In this document: positions 8,539 to 16,778 of the stretch, one piece after another | Layout: the number at the start of each line of letters is the position of its first letter | How positions within the stretch are numbered: the stretch's first letter is position 1 | Source: DASWIG01 sp965371445 | GTDB lineage: Bacteria; Acidobacteriota; Thermoanaerobaculia; Multivoradales; J023 | Length of the DNA stretch: 34,253 nt | Direction of reading: 5' to 3' | Assembly (NCBI GenBank): GCA_965371445.1 | Contig: CBDUYN010000107.1 | Location: 1-34,253 of the forward strand | Translations under genes and position numbers: made by a program | The notes under the pieces: generated by a model | Told to the model about the DNA's origin: nothing | What the model saw: the letters and a program-made list of their open reading frames with translations, nothing else | Databases searched by the model: none

Positions 8539-8748
8539 CTACGATGGCCACCCTCGACCTGAGGACGAATCCCACTCGTCGTTGACGCAGAAATACCCCG
8601 CCCTCTCTCCCGCCGCACGAATTTCCCAGTGGGCGGCCGAGGCGATGAAGACCTCCCACATGCCGTCCATAGGGGCGGCAAGCGACGCCATGTAGGCTTT
8701 TCGGAGCTCCGCGACCTCCTCGGGCGACGTCGCTGTCATGTCGGGCAT
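8539..8748 (-). pseudogene. GNAT acetyltransferase N-terminal remnant
   Basis: A 69-codon frame starting MPDMTATSPEEVAELRKAYM whose WEIRAAGERAGYFCVNDE stretch looks like the early beta strands of a GNAT N-acetyltransferase. After NDE the sequence becomes unlike the family and stops. The acetyl-CoA binding loop and the rest of the fold are missing in all frames. The ATG shares one base with the stop codon of the upstream E2 gene (TGATG), so the parent gene was probably translated with it. Family assignment rests on a short stretch. Confidence 0.45.
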
Positions 8749-10025
8749 CAGAGGTAGGCCTTGATCTCTTCCCAGTCGTCTTCCTCCAGCGTCGACTTGA
8801 CCACGTTCATGAAGTGGTCGGCGTCGGCGCCGTCGACCAGACGGTGGTCAAAAGTGATCGCGAGATACGACATCGTACGGATCGCGATCGAGTCGTTGCC
8901 GTCGGCGTCGGTCATCACGATCGGACGTTTTTCGATCGTCCCGATGCCGAGAATCGCCACCTGCGGCTGATGGATCACCGGGGTGCCGAACTGGCTCCCG
9001 AAAACGCCCGGATTCGTGATCGTAAAGGTTCCTGCCTGGGTCTCCTCAGGCTTGAGCTTTTTCTTGCGGGCACGGTCCGCGAGGTCGTTCGCGGCACGCG
9101 CCAGACCCACGAGAGAAAGCTCGTCGGCTTTCTTGATCACCGCGACGATCAAGCCCCGATCCATCGCCACCGCCATGCCGAGGTTGATGTCGTTCTTGTA
9201 GACGATGTTCGTACCGTCGATCGCCGCGTTGAGCTGCGGGTACTTCCGCAAGCCCTGGCAGGCGGCGCGAAAGATGAACGGCATGAAGGTCAGCTTCGTC
9301 CCGACGTCCTTAAGGAAACGGTCCTTGGCACGCTTTCGCAGGTTTGCGACCCGGGTCATGTCGACGTGAAAAACGGTCGAGACGTGGGCCGAGGTGGCCT
9401 TTGAGTAGACCATGTGGGCCGCCGTGATCTGACGGATCCGCGACATCGGCTCGATCGTGACGTTCTCGCCGGGGTGGTAGGCCGGAACCGAGAACGTCCC
9501 GGTCGGCCGGGCGGCTGGCGCCGGAGCCGCCGCGGCCGGAACCGCCGCGCGCTGGTCGAGGTAGGCGAGGATGTCTTTCTTGGTCACCCGGCCGTGGAGG
9601 CCCGTCCCCCGGATGTCGGCGAGGTTGACGCCCTCCTTCTTGGCAATGTTGCGGACGAGAGGGCTGGAGAAGCGCCGTAGCCGTTCCTCCAGAGTCATTT
9701 CGCCGCCGGGCTTGTCGTGCTCGGCAGCTTCGGCCGTCTCGGCAGCCGCCTCCGTGGCGGCCGGTGCCAGCGCGGCGGTCTTCTCGCCGGCCTCGCCGAT
9801 CATGCCGAGGATCTCGTTGACCGGGACCGTCTCGCCTTCCTGGTGGCGGATCTCCAGCAGCACCCCGGTCGCGGGGCTCGGAATCTCCGAGTCGACCTTG
9901 TCGGTCGAGATCTCCAAGAGGGGCTGGTCGCGTTCGACGTGCTCGCCCACCTGGGCGAGCCACTTGGTGATCGTGCCTTCCGCGATCGATTCCCCCATCT
10001 GGGGCATCAGGACCTCTGTCGCCAT
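8748..10025 (-). CDS. 2-oxoacid dehydrogenase complex E2 (dihydrolipoamide acyltransferase)
   Basis: A 425-residue E2 enzyme with one lipoyl domain (residues 1-75, lipoyl Lys43 in EISTDKVDSEIPSP), a peripheral-subunit binding domain (about 117-153, SSPLVRNIAKKEGV to GRVTKKDILAYL), Ala/Pro-rich linkers and a catalytic acyltransferase domain ending in DHRLVDGADADHF. The His and Asp of that motif (about 394 and 398) are the active-site residues. The enzyme passes an acyl group from lipoamide to CoA. It could be the 2-oxoglutarate (sucB/odhB) or the branched-chain (bkdB) form, which sequence alone does not settle. It lies 24 bases downstream of lpd, the E3 of the same complexes. No E1 genes are present here. 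Confidence 0.92.
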   Translation of the reverse strand: MATEVLMPQMGESIAEGTITKWLAQVGEHVERDQPLLEISTDKVDSEIPSPATGVLLEIRHQEGETVPVNEILGMIGEAGEKTAALAPAATEAAAETAEAAEHDKPGGEMTLEERLRRFSSPLVRNIAKKEGVNLADIRGTGLHGRVTKKDILAYLDQRAAVPAAAAPAPAARPTGTFSVPAYHPGENVTIEPMSRIRQITAAHMVYSKATSAHVSTVFHVDMTRVANLRKRAKDRFLKDVGTKLTFMPFIFRAACQGLRKYPQLNAAIDGTNIVYKNDINLGMAVAMDRGLIVAVIKKADELSLVGLARAANDLADRARKKKLKPEETQAGTFTITNPGVFGSQFGTPVIHQPQVAILGIGTIEKRPIVMTDADGNDSIAIRTMSYLAITFDHRLVDGADADHFMNVVKSTLEEDDWEEIKAYL

Positions 10026-10049
10026 GAATGCTTCTCCGTCGTCCGAAAC

Positions 10050-11447
10050 CTAGAAGTGAATGCTGTGGCCAAAAGCCGCGTGGGCCGCCTCCATGACCGC
10101 CTCCGAGAGCGTCGGATGGGCGTGCATGGTGCGGAACAGCTCCTCGGTGGTCGACTCGACCCGCAGGGCCACGCAGGCCTCGGCGATCAGGTCGGTGGCG
10201 TGGGCGCCGACGATGTGCACCCCCAGGAGCTCATCATATTTCGTCTCCCGGACGACTTTGACGAACCCTTCAGGACGCTTCAGGATCCCCGCCTTGCCCA
10301 GCGCCGAGAACGGGAACTTCCCGACCGCAACGTCGTAGCCGCGCTCCCGGGCCTTGGCCTCGGTGAGCCCCACCGAGCCCACCTCGGGCTCGCAGTAGGT
10401 GCAGGAGGGGACGTGGTCGTAGTTGATCGGCCGCACCTCCTGGCCCGCCATGTGCTCGGCGGCGAGGATCCCCTCGGCCGAGGCGACGTGGGCGAGCCAG
10501 GGCGTCGCGACGACGTCGCCGATCGCGTAGACGTGGGGGAGCGCCGTCTGCATGGTTTCGTTGACCTCGACGTAGCCGCGCTCGCGACCGATGCCGAGCT
10601 CGTCGAGACCGATGCCGTCGGAGACCGGGGCGCGGCCGACGGCGACGAGCAGGAGCTCCGCCTCGAGGTCGCTTGCCTTGCCCTTGCCGTCGACGAGCTT
10701 CATTCGGACGCCGTCGCCCAACGTCACGACCTCCTGGAGCTTGGTGTCCACTCGGACGTCGATCTTGCGCTTGCCGAGCGCCTTTCGGAGCTCGGCCGAG
10801 ACCTCCTCGTCCTCGATCGGCAGCACCCGCGGCAGCATCTCGATCAAGCTCACCTTGGAGCCGTAGGAGGCGTAGATCGAGGCGAATTCGGTCCCTACGG
10901 CCCCGGCCCCGAGGACGGCGAGGGACTTCGGCACCCGATCGAGCTCCAGGACGTGGTCCGAGGAGAGGATCCGCTCGCCGTCGAAGGGCGCAAAGGGCAG
11001 ATCCCGGGGGACGGAGCCGGTGGCGACGAGGACGTTTCTTGCCTCGTAGGCGGTCGTCTTGCCATCCGCTTCGACCTCGACGGTACGGCTTCCGGTGAGG
11101 CGTCCGAAGCCGTGGAGGCCGGTGATCTTGTTTTTCTTGAAGAGGAATTCGATGCCCTTGGCGTTTTTCGAGACGACCCCGGACTTGTATTTCTGGGTCT
11201 TCCCGAGGTCGAGCTCGGGCGCGGCGACCGAGATACCGATCTTTGAAGCGCCGCGGATCTCCTCAAGCATCGAGGCGGTATGGAGCAAGGCTTTCGTGGG
11301 GATACAGCCCCGGTGGAGGCAGGTGCCTCCGAACTTGGGGTCTTTCTCGACGACGGCGGCCCGCAGGCCCAGCTGGGCCGCGCGGATGGCGGCGACGTAG
11401 CCGCCGGGACCGCTGCCGATCACGATCAGGTCGAACTGGTTGGCCAA
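10050..11447 (-). CDS. lpd: Dihydrolipoyl dehydrogenase (E3)
   Basis: A 465-residue FAD disulfide oxidoreductase that reoxidises lipoamide with NAD+. It shows the FAD loop GSGPGGYVAAIRAAQLG, the redox pair Cys43/Cys48 in GGTCLHRGCIPTK, the NAD loop LGAGAVGTEFASIY, the second FAD motif VYAIGDV and the C-terminal HAHPTLSEA with the catalytic His. The start is a TTG at 11447, six bases after a strong AAGGAGAG ribosome binding site and giving the family's usual N-terminus. It sits directly before the E2 gene, so the two should be co-expressed. Confidence 0.95.
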   Translation of the reverse strand: MANQFDLIVIGSGPGGYVAAIRAAQLGLRAAVVEKDPKFGGTCLHRGCIPTKALLHTASMLEEIRGASKIGISVAAPELDLGKTQKYKSGVVSKNAKGIEFLFKKNKITGLHGFGRLTGSRTVEVEADGKTTAYEARNVLVATGSVPRDLPFAPFDGERILSSDHVLELDRVPKSLAVLGAGAVGTEFASIYASYGSKVSLIEMLPRVLPIEDEEVSAELRKALGKRKIDVRVDTKLQEVVTLGDGVRMKLVDGKGKASDLEAELLLVAVGRAPVSDGIGLDELGIGRERGYVEVNETMQTALPHVYAIGDVVATPWLAHVASAEGILAAEHMAGQEVRPINYDHVPSCTYCEPEVGSVGLTEAKARERGYDVAVGKFPFSALGKAGILKRPEGFVKVVRETKYDELLGVHIVGAHATDLIAEACVALRVESTTEELFRTMHAHPTLSEAVMEAAHAAFGHSIHF

Positions 11448-11545
11448 GATTCTCTCCTTGGGGTGGGATCCTCCGGATCGCTGTCCGGTTCAGCTGGCGA
11501 AGAGTAGCACGGGGTGTGGGCTGGCCGGTGCCCGCCAGAGCGGCG

Positions 11546-12547
11546 TTAGTCCCCCAAAGTTGCGACCATCACCGCCTTGATCGTGTGGACCCGGTTCTCT
11601 GCCTGGTCAAAAACGACCGACGCCTCCGACTCGAAGACCTCCTCGGTGACCTCCATGCCGTCGAGGCCGAGCTTCTGGAAGATCTCCTCGCCGACCTTGG
11701 TCTCCCGGTTGTGAAACGCCGGCAAGCAGTGGAGGAGCATTGCCGACGCATTGCCGGTCTTCTTCATGGCCTCGGCGTTGACCTGGTAGGGACGTAGCAG
11801 CTCGATCCGCTCCGCCCATTTCGACTCCGGTTCGCCCATCGACACCCAGACGTCGGTGTAGAGGAAGTCGACGCCCGCGACCCCCTCGTCGACGCTTTCG
11901 GTCAAGGTGAGCCGCGCCCTCGACGCCTCGGCGTAGCCACGGCAGCGCTCGACGAGAGCCTCCTCGGGCCAGCAGGCCTTCGGGGCGACGAGCCGGACGT
12001 CCATGCCGAGCAACGTGGCGCCCACCATGAGCGAGTTGCCCACGTTGTTGCGCGCGTCGCCGAGGTAGGCAAAGGCGATCTCGGGAATCGGCTTCGGCGA
12101 GTGCTCCTGCATGGTCATCACGTCGGCCAGGACCTGCGTCGGGTGGAGCTCGTCGGTGAGCCCGTTCCACACCGGGACGCCGGCGTAGGCCGCCAGCTCC
12201 TCGACGACCGCCTGGCCGAAGCCGCGGTACTCGACGGCGTCGTACATGCGGCCGAGGACGCGGGCCGTGTCCTTCATCGACTCCTTGTGGCCGATCTGGG
12301 AGCCCGAAGGGCCGAGGTAGGTGACGTGGGCCCCCTGGTCGTAGGCGGCCACCTCGAAAGCGCAGCGCGTACGCGTCGAGGTCTTCTCGAAGATCAGCGC
12401 GATCGACTTGCCCGTGAGGCGCGGCCTCTCGTAGCCGCCGTACTTCGCCTTTTTCAGATCTCCGGCCAGCTCGACGAGGAAGAGGATCTCTTGGGGGGTG
12501 AAGTCTTCGAGCTTCAGGAAGTGCCGGTTTCGTAGATTGAACGCCAT
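11546..12547 (-). CDS. argF: Ornithine carbamoyltransferase
   Basis: A 333-residue enzyme that joins carbamoyl phosphate and ornithine to give citrulline in arginine biosynthesis. It has the carbamoyl-phosphate motif STRTR (57-61), the MKDTARVLGRMYDAVEYRG block, the ornithine SMG loop (DVWVSMGE) and the HCLPA motif. These separate it from aspartate carbamoyltransferase and from catabolic putrescine enzymes. AAAAGGAG precedes the ATG. It follows ymdB by 34 bases and precedes lpd by 98. No other arginine genes are in view, so it may simply be read with the rny-ymdB transcript. Confidence 0.95.
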   Translation of the reverse strand: MAFNLRNRHFLKLEDFTPQEILFLVELAGDLKKAKYGGYERPRLTGKSIALIFEKTSTRTRCAFEVAAYDQGAHVTYLGPSGSQIGHKESMKDTARVLGRMYDAVEYRGFGQAVVEELAAYAGVPVWNGLTDELHPTQVLADVMTMQEHSPKPIPEIAFAYLGDARNNVGNSLMVGATLLGMDVRLVAPKACWPEEALVERCRGYAEASRARLTLTESVDEGVAGVDFLYTDVWVSMGEPESKWAERIELLRPYQVNAEAMKKTGNASAMLLHCLPAFHNRETKVGEEIFQKLGLDGMEVTEEVFESEASVVFDQAENRVHTIKAVMVATLGD

Positions 12548-12581
12548 CGAAAGCTCCTTTTGCCGCCGTGGGGATCAGAAG

Positions 12582-13400
12582 TCAGAGAGGGATCAGAAGC
12601 CGCTCCAGGCGGACGGCCCGGCCCGTCGCCGCCTCGACCTCGACGAGGGCGCCGGCGAGCCGGACGTCGCGCTTCGCCACGTCGAGCGAGACGTTGCGCT
12701 GCAGCGCGAAGCGCTGCAAGACCTTCTCGGCCTTGAAACCGATGATGCCCTCGTAGGGTCCCGTCATGCCGACGTCGGTGATCAGCGCTGTTCCCCCGGG
12801 CAGGAACCGCTCGTCAGCCGTGGGGACGTGGGTGTGGGTGCCGAAAACGGCGCTCACTCGGCCGTCGAGGTAGAAACCCATCGCCTGCTTTTCGCTCGTC
12901 GCCTCGGCGTGGAAGTCGACGAGGACGACCTTGACGTCGTCCGGAAGCTCCTCGAGCAGCCGGTCGGCCGCGGCGAAGGGCGAGTCCAGGTTCTTCAGGA
13001 AGACCTGGCCCTCGAGGTTGAGCGTCGCCACCCGGACGCCCAGGGCCGTCTCGCCGACGTGGACGCCGCGGCCCGGGTTTCCCGCGGGATAGTTGGCCGG
13101 GCGCAGCAGCCGCGGCTCGCTTTCGAGAAGCGGCAGCCCCTCGCGCTTGTCCCAGATGTGGTTGCCGCTCGTGTAGCAGTCGATGGGCAGAGCGTCGAGC
13201 TCGCGGAGGATGTCGGGGGTGATCCCCATGCCGCCGGCCGAGTTCTCGACGTTCGTGACGACGTAGTCGACGCGATGCTCCTCGATCAAGCCGTGGAGCA
13301 ACCGCTGGAGCGCCCGGCGGCCGGGTTTCCCGACCACGTCGCCGACGAAGAGCAGTCGGACCGTCGTCCCTTCGGGGGGAGATGCCGAGACGACCCTCAC
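12582..13400 (-). CDS. ymdB: YmdB-family metallophosphoesterase
   Basis: A 272-residue calcineurin-like phosphoesterase of the YmdB/TIGR00282 type. Core motifs are FVGDVVGKPGR, NVENSAGG, SGNHIWD, DFHAEATSEK and GTHTHVPTAD, whose Asp, Asn and His residues bind a dinuclear metal centre. Bacillus YmdB hydrolyses 2',3'-cyclic nucleotides and influences biofilm and sporulation decisions. The GTG start overlaps the rny stop by four bases (GTGA), matching the widespread rny-ymdB pairing. The first 13 residues are extra relative to typical members, but no better start codon is available in frame. Confidence 0.92.
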   Translation of the reverse strand: MRVVSASPPEGTTVRLLFVGDVVGKPGRRALQRLLHGLIEEHRVDYVVTNVENSAGGMGITPDILRELDALPIDCYTSGNHIWDKREGLPLLESEPRLLRPANYPAGNPGRGVHVGETALGVRVATLNLEGQVFLKNLDSPFAAADRLLEELPDDVKVVLVDFHAEATSEKQAMGFYLDGRVSAVFGTHTHVPTADERFLPGGTALITDVGMTGPYEGIIGFKAEKVLQRFALQRNVSLDVAKRDVRLAGALVEVEAATGRAVRLERLLIPL

Positions 13401-14962
13401 TTGGCGAACTCGATGGCGCGGGTCTCGCGGATCACCGTCACCTTGATCTCGCCGGGATAGGTGAGCTCGCTTTCGACCTTTTTGGCGACGTTGCGCGATA
13501 GCCAGATGGCGTCCTCGTCGCTGATCCGGGCCGAGTCGACGATGATGCGGACCTCACGGCCCGCCTGGATGGCGAAGCTTTTCTGCACGCCCTTGAAGCC
13601 GTTGGCGATCTCCTCGAGCGTCTCGAGTCGCTTGATGTAGCTCTCCAGCACCTCGCGCCGGGCGCCGGGCCGCGCCGCCGAGAGGGCGTCGGAGGCCGTG
13701 ACGAGGACCGCCTCGACGGTCTCCGGATCGTAGTCGCCGTGGTGGCAGGCCATGGCGTGGACCACCGCTTCGGACTCGCCGTACTTGCGCAGCAGATCGA
13801 TTCCCAGCTGGAGGTGGGAGCCCTCCATCTCGCGGTCGACCGCTTTGCCGACGTCGTGTAGGAGGCCCGCGCGCTTCGCCACGTGGACGTCGACGCGCAG
13901 CTCGGCGGCCATCGTCGCGGCGAGATAGGCCACCTCCTTCGAGTGCTTGAGCACGTTCTGGCCGTAGGAGGTGCGGTAGCGCAGCCGCCCGAGGAGCTTC
14001 ACGAGGTCGGTGTGGATGTCGGGTAAGTTGAGCTCCAGCACCGCCGCCTCGCCCTCCTGCTGGACACGCTGCTCGAGCTCGGCCTTGACCTTTTCCACCA
14101 CCTCTTCGATGCGGGCCGGGTGGATGCGTCCGTCGGCGATCAGCCGTTCGAGCGCGACGCGGGCGATCTCACGCCGGTAGGGGTCGAAGCCCGAGAGGAT
14201 CACCGCCTCCGGCGTGTCGTCGACGATCAGGTCGACGCCGGTCGCGGTTTCCAGCGCACGGATGTTTCGCCCCTCGCGGCCGATGATGCGGCCCTTCATC
14301 TCGTCGTTGGGCAGCAGGACGACGGAGACCGTGGTCTCGGCGACGAAGTCGGAGGCGTTGCGCTGGATGGCGTTGGCGATGATGCGCTGCGCGTGGCGGG
14401 TGGCCTGCTCGCGGGCCTCGTCCTCGATGCGCTTGACGAGGTGGGCGGCGTCGTTGCGGGCCTCGTTCTCCATCACCCGAACGAGCTCGTCCTTGGATTG
14501 CTGGGCGGTGAGCCCGGCGATCTGCTCCAGCCGGCGGCGCTCGTCGGCAATCAGCGTGTCGAGCTCCTCCTGGCGCTCGTCGAGCTCTCTTTCGCGGTGG
14601 GTCAGCGCCCGCTCGAGCTGGCCCGAGTCCTTCTCACGCCGGGTGAGCTCCTCGGCCCGTCTGTCGAGGTTGTCCTCCTTCTGGAGGAGACGGCGCTCGA
14701 GGGTCTCGAGCTCGCCGCGCCGCGAGCGCGACACTTTTTCGAATTCGTTGCGCGCCTGGAGGAGCTTCTCCTTGGCCGCCAGCTCGGCTTCGCGGAGCAG
14801 ATCTTCGCGCTGGCGCTCCGCTTCAGCACGCTGTCGGGCGGTCGCCTCTTCGGCGTCCGCCAGGATCTTCCTGGCTCCCCGCCGGATCACCAGGTAGTAG
14901 ACCTGGAGCGTCGCCGTCACCGCGAAAAGCGGCGCCGCCGCCCAGATTAGATATTCGATCAC
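13397..14962 (-). CDS. rny: Ribonuclease Y
   Basis: A 521-residue membrane endoribonuclease that initiates mRNA decay. It has an N-terminal membrane helix (about residues 4-24), a long Glu/Arg/Lys-rich coiled coil (about 30-190), a KH domain (GRIIGREGRNIRALE) and an HD domain (LKHSKEVAYLA, GLLHDVGKA with the catalytic HD pair). I prefer the GTG at 14962, giving MIEYLIWAAA and placing the helix at the very N-terminus. A TTG at 15007 would add 15 residues with no family character. It is translationally coupled to ymdB. The 6S RNA lies directly upstream. Confidence 0.93.
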   Translation of the reverse strand: MIEYLIWAAAPLFAVTATLQVYYLVIRRGARKILADAEEATARQRAEAERQREDLLREAELAAKEKLLQARNEFEKVSRSRRGELETLERRLLQKEDNLDRRAEELTRREKDSGQLERALTHRERELDERQEELDTLIADERRRLEQIAGLTAQQSKDELVRVMENEARNDAAHLVKRIEDEAREQATRHAQRIIANAIQRNASDFVAETTVSVVLLPNDEMKGRIIGREGRNIRALETATGVDLIVDDTPEAVILSGFDPYRREIARVALERLIADGRIHPARIEEVVEKVKAELEQRVQQEGEAAVLELNLPDIHTDLVKLLGRLRYRTSYGQNVLKHSKEVAYLAATMAAELRVDVHVAKRAGLLHDVGKAVDREMEGSHLQLGIDLLRKYGESEAVVHAMACHHGDYDPETVEAVLVTASDALSAARPGARREVLESYIKRLETLEEIANGFKGVQKSFAIQAGREVRIIVDSARISDEDAIWLSRNVAKKVESELTYPGEIKVTVIRETRAIEFAK

Positions 14963-15074
14963 GTCCTCAACCCCCAGAGCCGTGGCATGAGAGGGTGGGC
15001 CGATCAAGGGCTGTGCTTACGACGGCCGGGCAGCCCCGGCGCCGGCGGGAAAGATGCACCCCCCGTGAGCGGGT

Positions 15075-15223
15075 CAGGGTCTCAAGGTGGTTAGAACCAG
15101 GCTCCAACCAAGTGGGTGTCCGCGCCACGGGCCGTTAGCGTCCCCGTACGAGCGGGGCTGGCACAGGCCGCGGGCAGCAAAGACTCCCGTAAAAATCCTG
15201 TTGGTTCTAGCGTGTTGAGTCCC
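15075..15223 (-). ncRNA. ssrS: 6S RNA
   Basis: The 293-base gap between zapA and rny holds a long self-complementary RNA on the minus strand. The closing stem pairs GGGACTCAA (15215-15223) with TTGAGACCC (15077-15085) with one mismatch. An inner stem pairs TAGAACC with GGTTCTA. A GC-rich apical hairpin CCCCG/CGGGG (around 15140-15157) follows a large, mostly single-stranded central region. This open-promoter-like layout, about 150 bases long, is typical of 6S RNA, which sequesters housekeeping RNA polymerase. Many proteobacterial 6S genes also lie directly after zapA. The ends are estimates from pairing and from the promoter position. Confidence 0.75.
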
Positions 15224-15228
15224 ATAAC

Positions 15229-15257
15229 GCACACCACGGGGGATGCAAACTTGTCAA
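15229..15257 (-). promoter_or_regulatory. Putative promoter of the 6S RNA
   Basis: A perfect -35 box TTGACA lies at 15252-15257 on the minus strand. With a 17-base spacer the -10 would be the poor hexamer GTGTGC (15229-15234), yet that places transcription start exactly at the GGG that opens the 6S closing stem. I am confident in the -35 and unsure of the -10. Confidence 0.4.
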
Positions 15258-15300
15258 TACCGCCATCTTCGTCGTTTTGAAGCGGAGGACCGAGGCGTCG

Positions 15301-15621
15301 TCAAGAGTTCAATGCCTGGGTGAGCTCGCCGGTCAGCTCCGCGACTTTTTCCATGATCTGGACCCGTTCCCCTTCCTGCTGTTGCGTGCACTGGAGAAGC
15401 TCGTCGGCCAGGTTTAGCGCCACGAGGATCGCGATCTTACCGGTATCCACGGTGGGTACGTGGCTGCCGATCTCCCGCATTCTGCGATCCACGACGTCTG
15501 CCAACTTCTCCAAGTACTCCCGATCATGCTCCCCGCGTACGGGATAGACCGTACCGAAGATCTCCACTTCGACCGAGGTGGTGCCTTTTGTCGTCTTCTC
15601 GGGCTTCCCAGCCTCAGCCAT
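15301..15621 (-). CDS. zapA: Cell division protein ZapA
   Basis: A 106-residue ZapA, which bundles FtsZ filaments at the division ring. It shows VEVEIFGTVYPVRGEHDREY followed by LEKLADVVDRRMREI, then TVDTGKIAILVALNLADELL and a C-terminal coiled coil. The start MAEAGKPEKTT at 15621 has a GAGG site just upstream, and further upstream in-frame sequence is unconserved. It sits between a ZapB-like gene and the 6S RNA, a common order. Confidence 0.9.
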   Translation of the reverse strand: MAEAGKPEKTTKGTTSVEVEIFGTVYPVRGEHDREYLEKLADVVDRRMREIGSHVPTVDTGKIAILVALNLADELLQCTQQQEGERVQIMEKVAELTGELTQALNS

Positions 15622-15742
15622 GGCGACCTCAGGGAGTTGCTCTCCTGTTCTAGCCTCGCAAAGAGACTTCGTCTTCGGGGGACTATAGCACAGACCGGGG
15701 ACAGCGCCACACCTTATGACGGATCGGGTGGGCCGTGGGACC

Positions 15743-15979
15743 CTACGATTCCTTGAGGAGCTCTTCGAGGAGCTCGGCGAGGGACCCGACGCGGCTGCGG
15801 ATCTCGTTTTTCTCCTCCGCCCAGACGTCATTCTCTGCGGCGCCGGGGGCCGCGGCGAGCTGGGCTTCGAGCTCGGCGACGCGCGCTTTCAGGGTCGTAT
15901 TCTCCTCGCGCATCTCGCGCAGGAGCTCGGCGGTCTCCCGGACTCGCTCCTCCAAGTCCTTCAACCAGGGTATCGTCAT
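15743..15979 (-). CDS. ZapB-like coiled-coil division protein
   Basis: A 78-residue protein starting MTIPWLKDLEERVRETAELL and continuing as a heptad-rich coiled coil (LREMREENTTLKARVAELEAQL), as in ZapB/DUF904-type division proteins that bridge ZapA and the nucleoid. An ATG five codons upstream (15994) is possible, but the ATG at 15979 forms an ATGA overlap with the stop of the preceding tiny ORF, which argues for that start. Position directly before zapA supports the role. The family call rests on size, coiled coil and context. Confidence 0.65.
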   Translation of the reverse strand: MTIPWLKDLEERVRETAELLREMREENTTLKARVAELEAQLAAAPGAAENDVWAEEKNEIRSRVGSLAELLEELLKES

Positions 15980-16098
15980 CTCGTTCCCATCCATGGGGGT
16001 CTGGGAGCTCGCGCCTCACGGCCGGCCACGCTGCCGGCTGCGGCCTCGAGCTGATCGGCGAGGCTCTTCAGCTCGTCGGATACGGCGGTCGCCGTCAC
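15976..16098 (-). CDS. Tiny ORF coupled to zapB-like gene; possible pheS scar
   Basis: A 40-codon frame with a GTG start and a strong GGAGGA ribosome binding site, beginning nine bases after the rplT stop. The first 29 codons (MTATAVSDELKSLADQLEAA and on) have the GC-rich third positions of real genes. The last 11 do not. Its TGA overlaps the ATG of the ZapB-like gene. The helical N-terminus resembles the start of phenylalanyl-tRNA synthetase alpha, and pheS-pheT normally sit exactly here, so I infer it may be what remains after their loss. A short independent protein remains possible. Confidence 0.4.
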   Translation of the reverse strand: MTATAVSDELKSLADQLEAAAGSVAGREARAPRPPWMGTR

Positions 16099-16107
16099 GT
16101 CGTCCTC

Positions 16108-16467
16108 CTAGCCCTCGAGCGACGCCTTGGCGATCTCGGCGAGCTTGCCGAAGGCCACCGGATCGTGGACGGCGAGGTCGGCGAGGACCTTGCGGTCGAG
16201 CCGCGAGCCGCTTTTCTTCAGGCCGTCGATGAAGCGGCTGTAGGAGAGGCCGTGCTGACGGGACGCGGCGTTGATCCGGGTGATCCAGAGGCGGCGGAAC
16301 TGGCGCTTTCGCTGGCGGCGATCGCGGTAGGCGTAGGCGAGGGCCTTGTCGACCGCCTGCTTGGCGATGCGGTAGGCCTTCGAGCGGGTCCCCCAGAAGC
16401 CCTTGGCGAGCTTCAAGATGCGGCGGCGCTTGTGGGCGCGCTTCGTTCCTCGTCTGACTCTCGGCAT
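16108..16467 (-). CDS. rplT: 50S ribosomal protein L20
   Basis: A 119-residue L20 starting MPRVRRGTKRAHKRRRILKL and containing FWGTRSKAYRIAKQAV and RRRQRKRQFRRLWITRINAA-type stretches, the family signature. L20 binds 23S rRNA early in 50S assembly and in several bacteria represses its own operon. The ATG at 16467 gives the conserved N-terminus; an in-frame ATG 18 codons upstream does not. It follows rpmI after 119 bases that contain a strong hairpin. Confidence 0.96.
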   Translation of the reverse strand: MPRVRRGTKRAHKRRRILKLAKGFWGTRSKAYRIAKQAVDKALAYAYRDRRQRKRQFRRLWITRINAASRQHGLSYSRFIDGLKKSGSRLDRKVLADLAVHDPVAFGKLAEIAKASLEG

Positions 16468-16538
16468 GAAAAGAACCTCGTTTCTGCTCCTCGGGAGCGG
16501 TTGCAGCGCCGCCCTCCGCAAAGGAAGGCTCCCGGGCC

Positions 16539-16562
16539 CCGGTGGACAGGTTCCCCCACCGG
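16539..16562 (-). promoter_or_regulatory. Hairpin in the rpmI-rplT gap, possible L20 autoregulatory site
   Basis: On the minus strand CCGGTGG (16556-16562) pairs perfectly with CCACCGG (16539-16545) around a 10-base loop, 72 bases before the rplT start. A 119-base untranslated gap between these two genes is longer than usual, and L20 is known to bind its own mRNA in other bacteria. There is no T-tract, so it is not a terminator. The regulatory role is inferred. Confidence 0.3.
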
Positions 16563-16586
16563 CAGCCGCGCGCGTTGATCTTGGGG

Positions 16587-16778
16587 CTAGTTGATGAGCT
16601 TCTTGATCGTCTTCTCAAAGGCCGGCGACACCTGGACGGCCTTGCGGAGCTTGCGCTTGCGCTTGGTGGACTTCTTGGTGAGGATGTGGCTGTGCATCGA
16701 GTGATGACGCAGGACCTTTCCTCCGGCGCTGACCTTGAAGCGCTTGGCGGCGCCGCGGTGGGTCTTTTTCTTGGGCAC
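16587..16778 (-). CDS. rpmI: 50S ribosomal protein L35
   Basis: A 63-residue basic protein, MPKKKTHRGAAKRFKVSAGG and then GKVLRHHSMHSHILTKKS with KRKRKLRKA, the standard L35 sequence. It starts with GTG at 16778 behind AAAGGAGAG. It follows thrS by only 69 bases, leaving no room for infC, which usually lies between them. Confidence 0.95.
   Translation of the reverse strand: MPKKKTHRGAAKRFKVSAGGKVLRHHSMHSHILTKKSTKRKRKLRKAVQVSPAFEKTIKKLIN

Noticed and set aside
9717..11246. Long plus-strand open frame opposite the E2 and lpd genes
   Set aside because: Antisense to two clearly identified enzymes with shadow-frame composition and no ribosome binding site.
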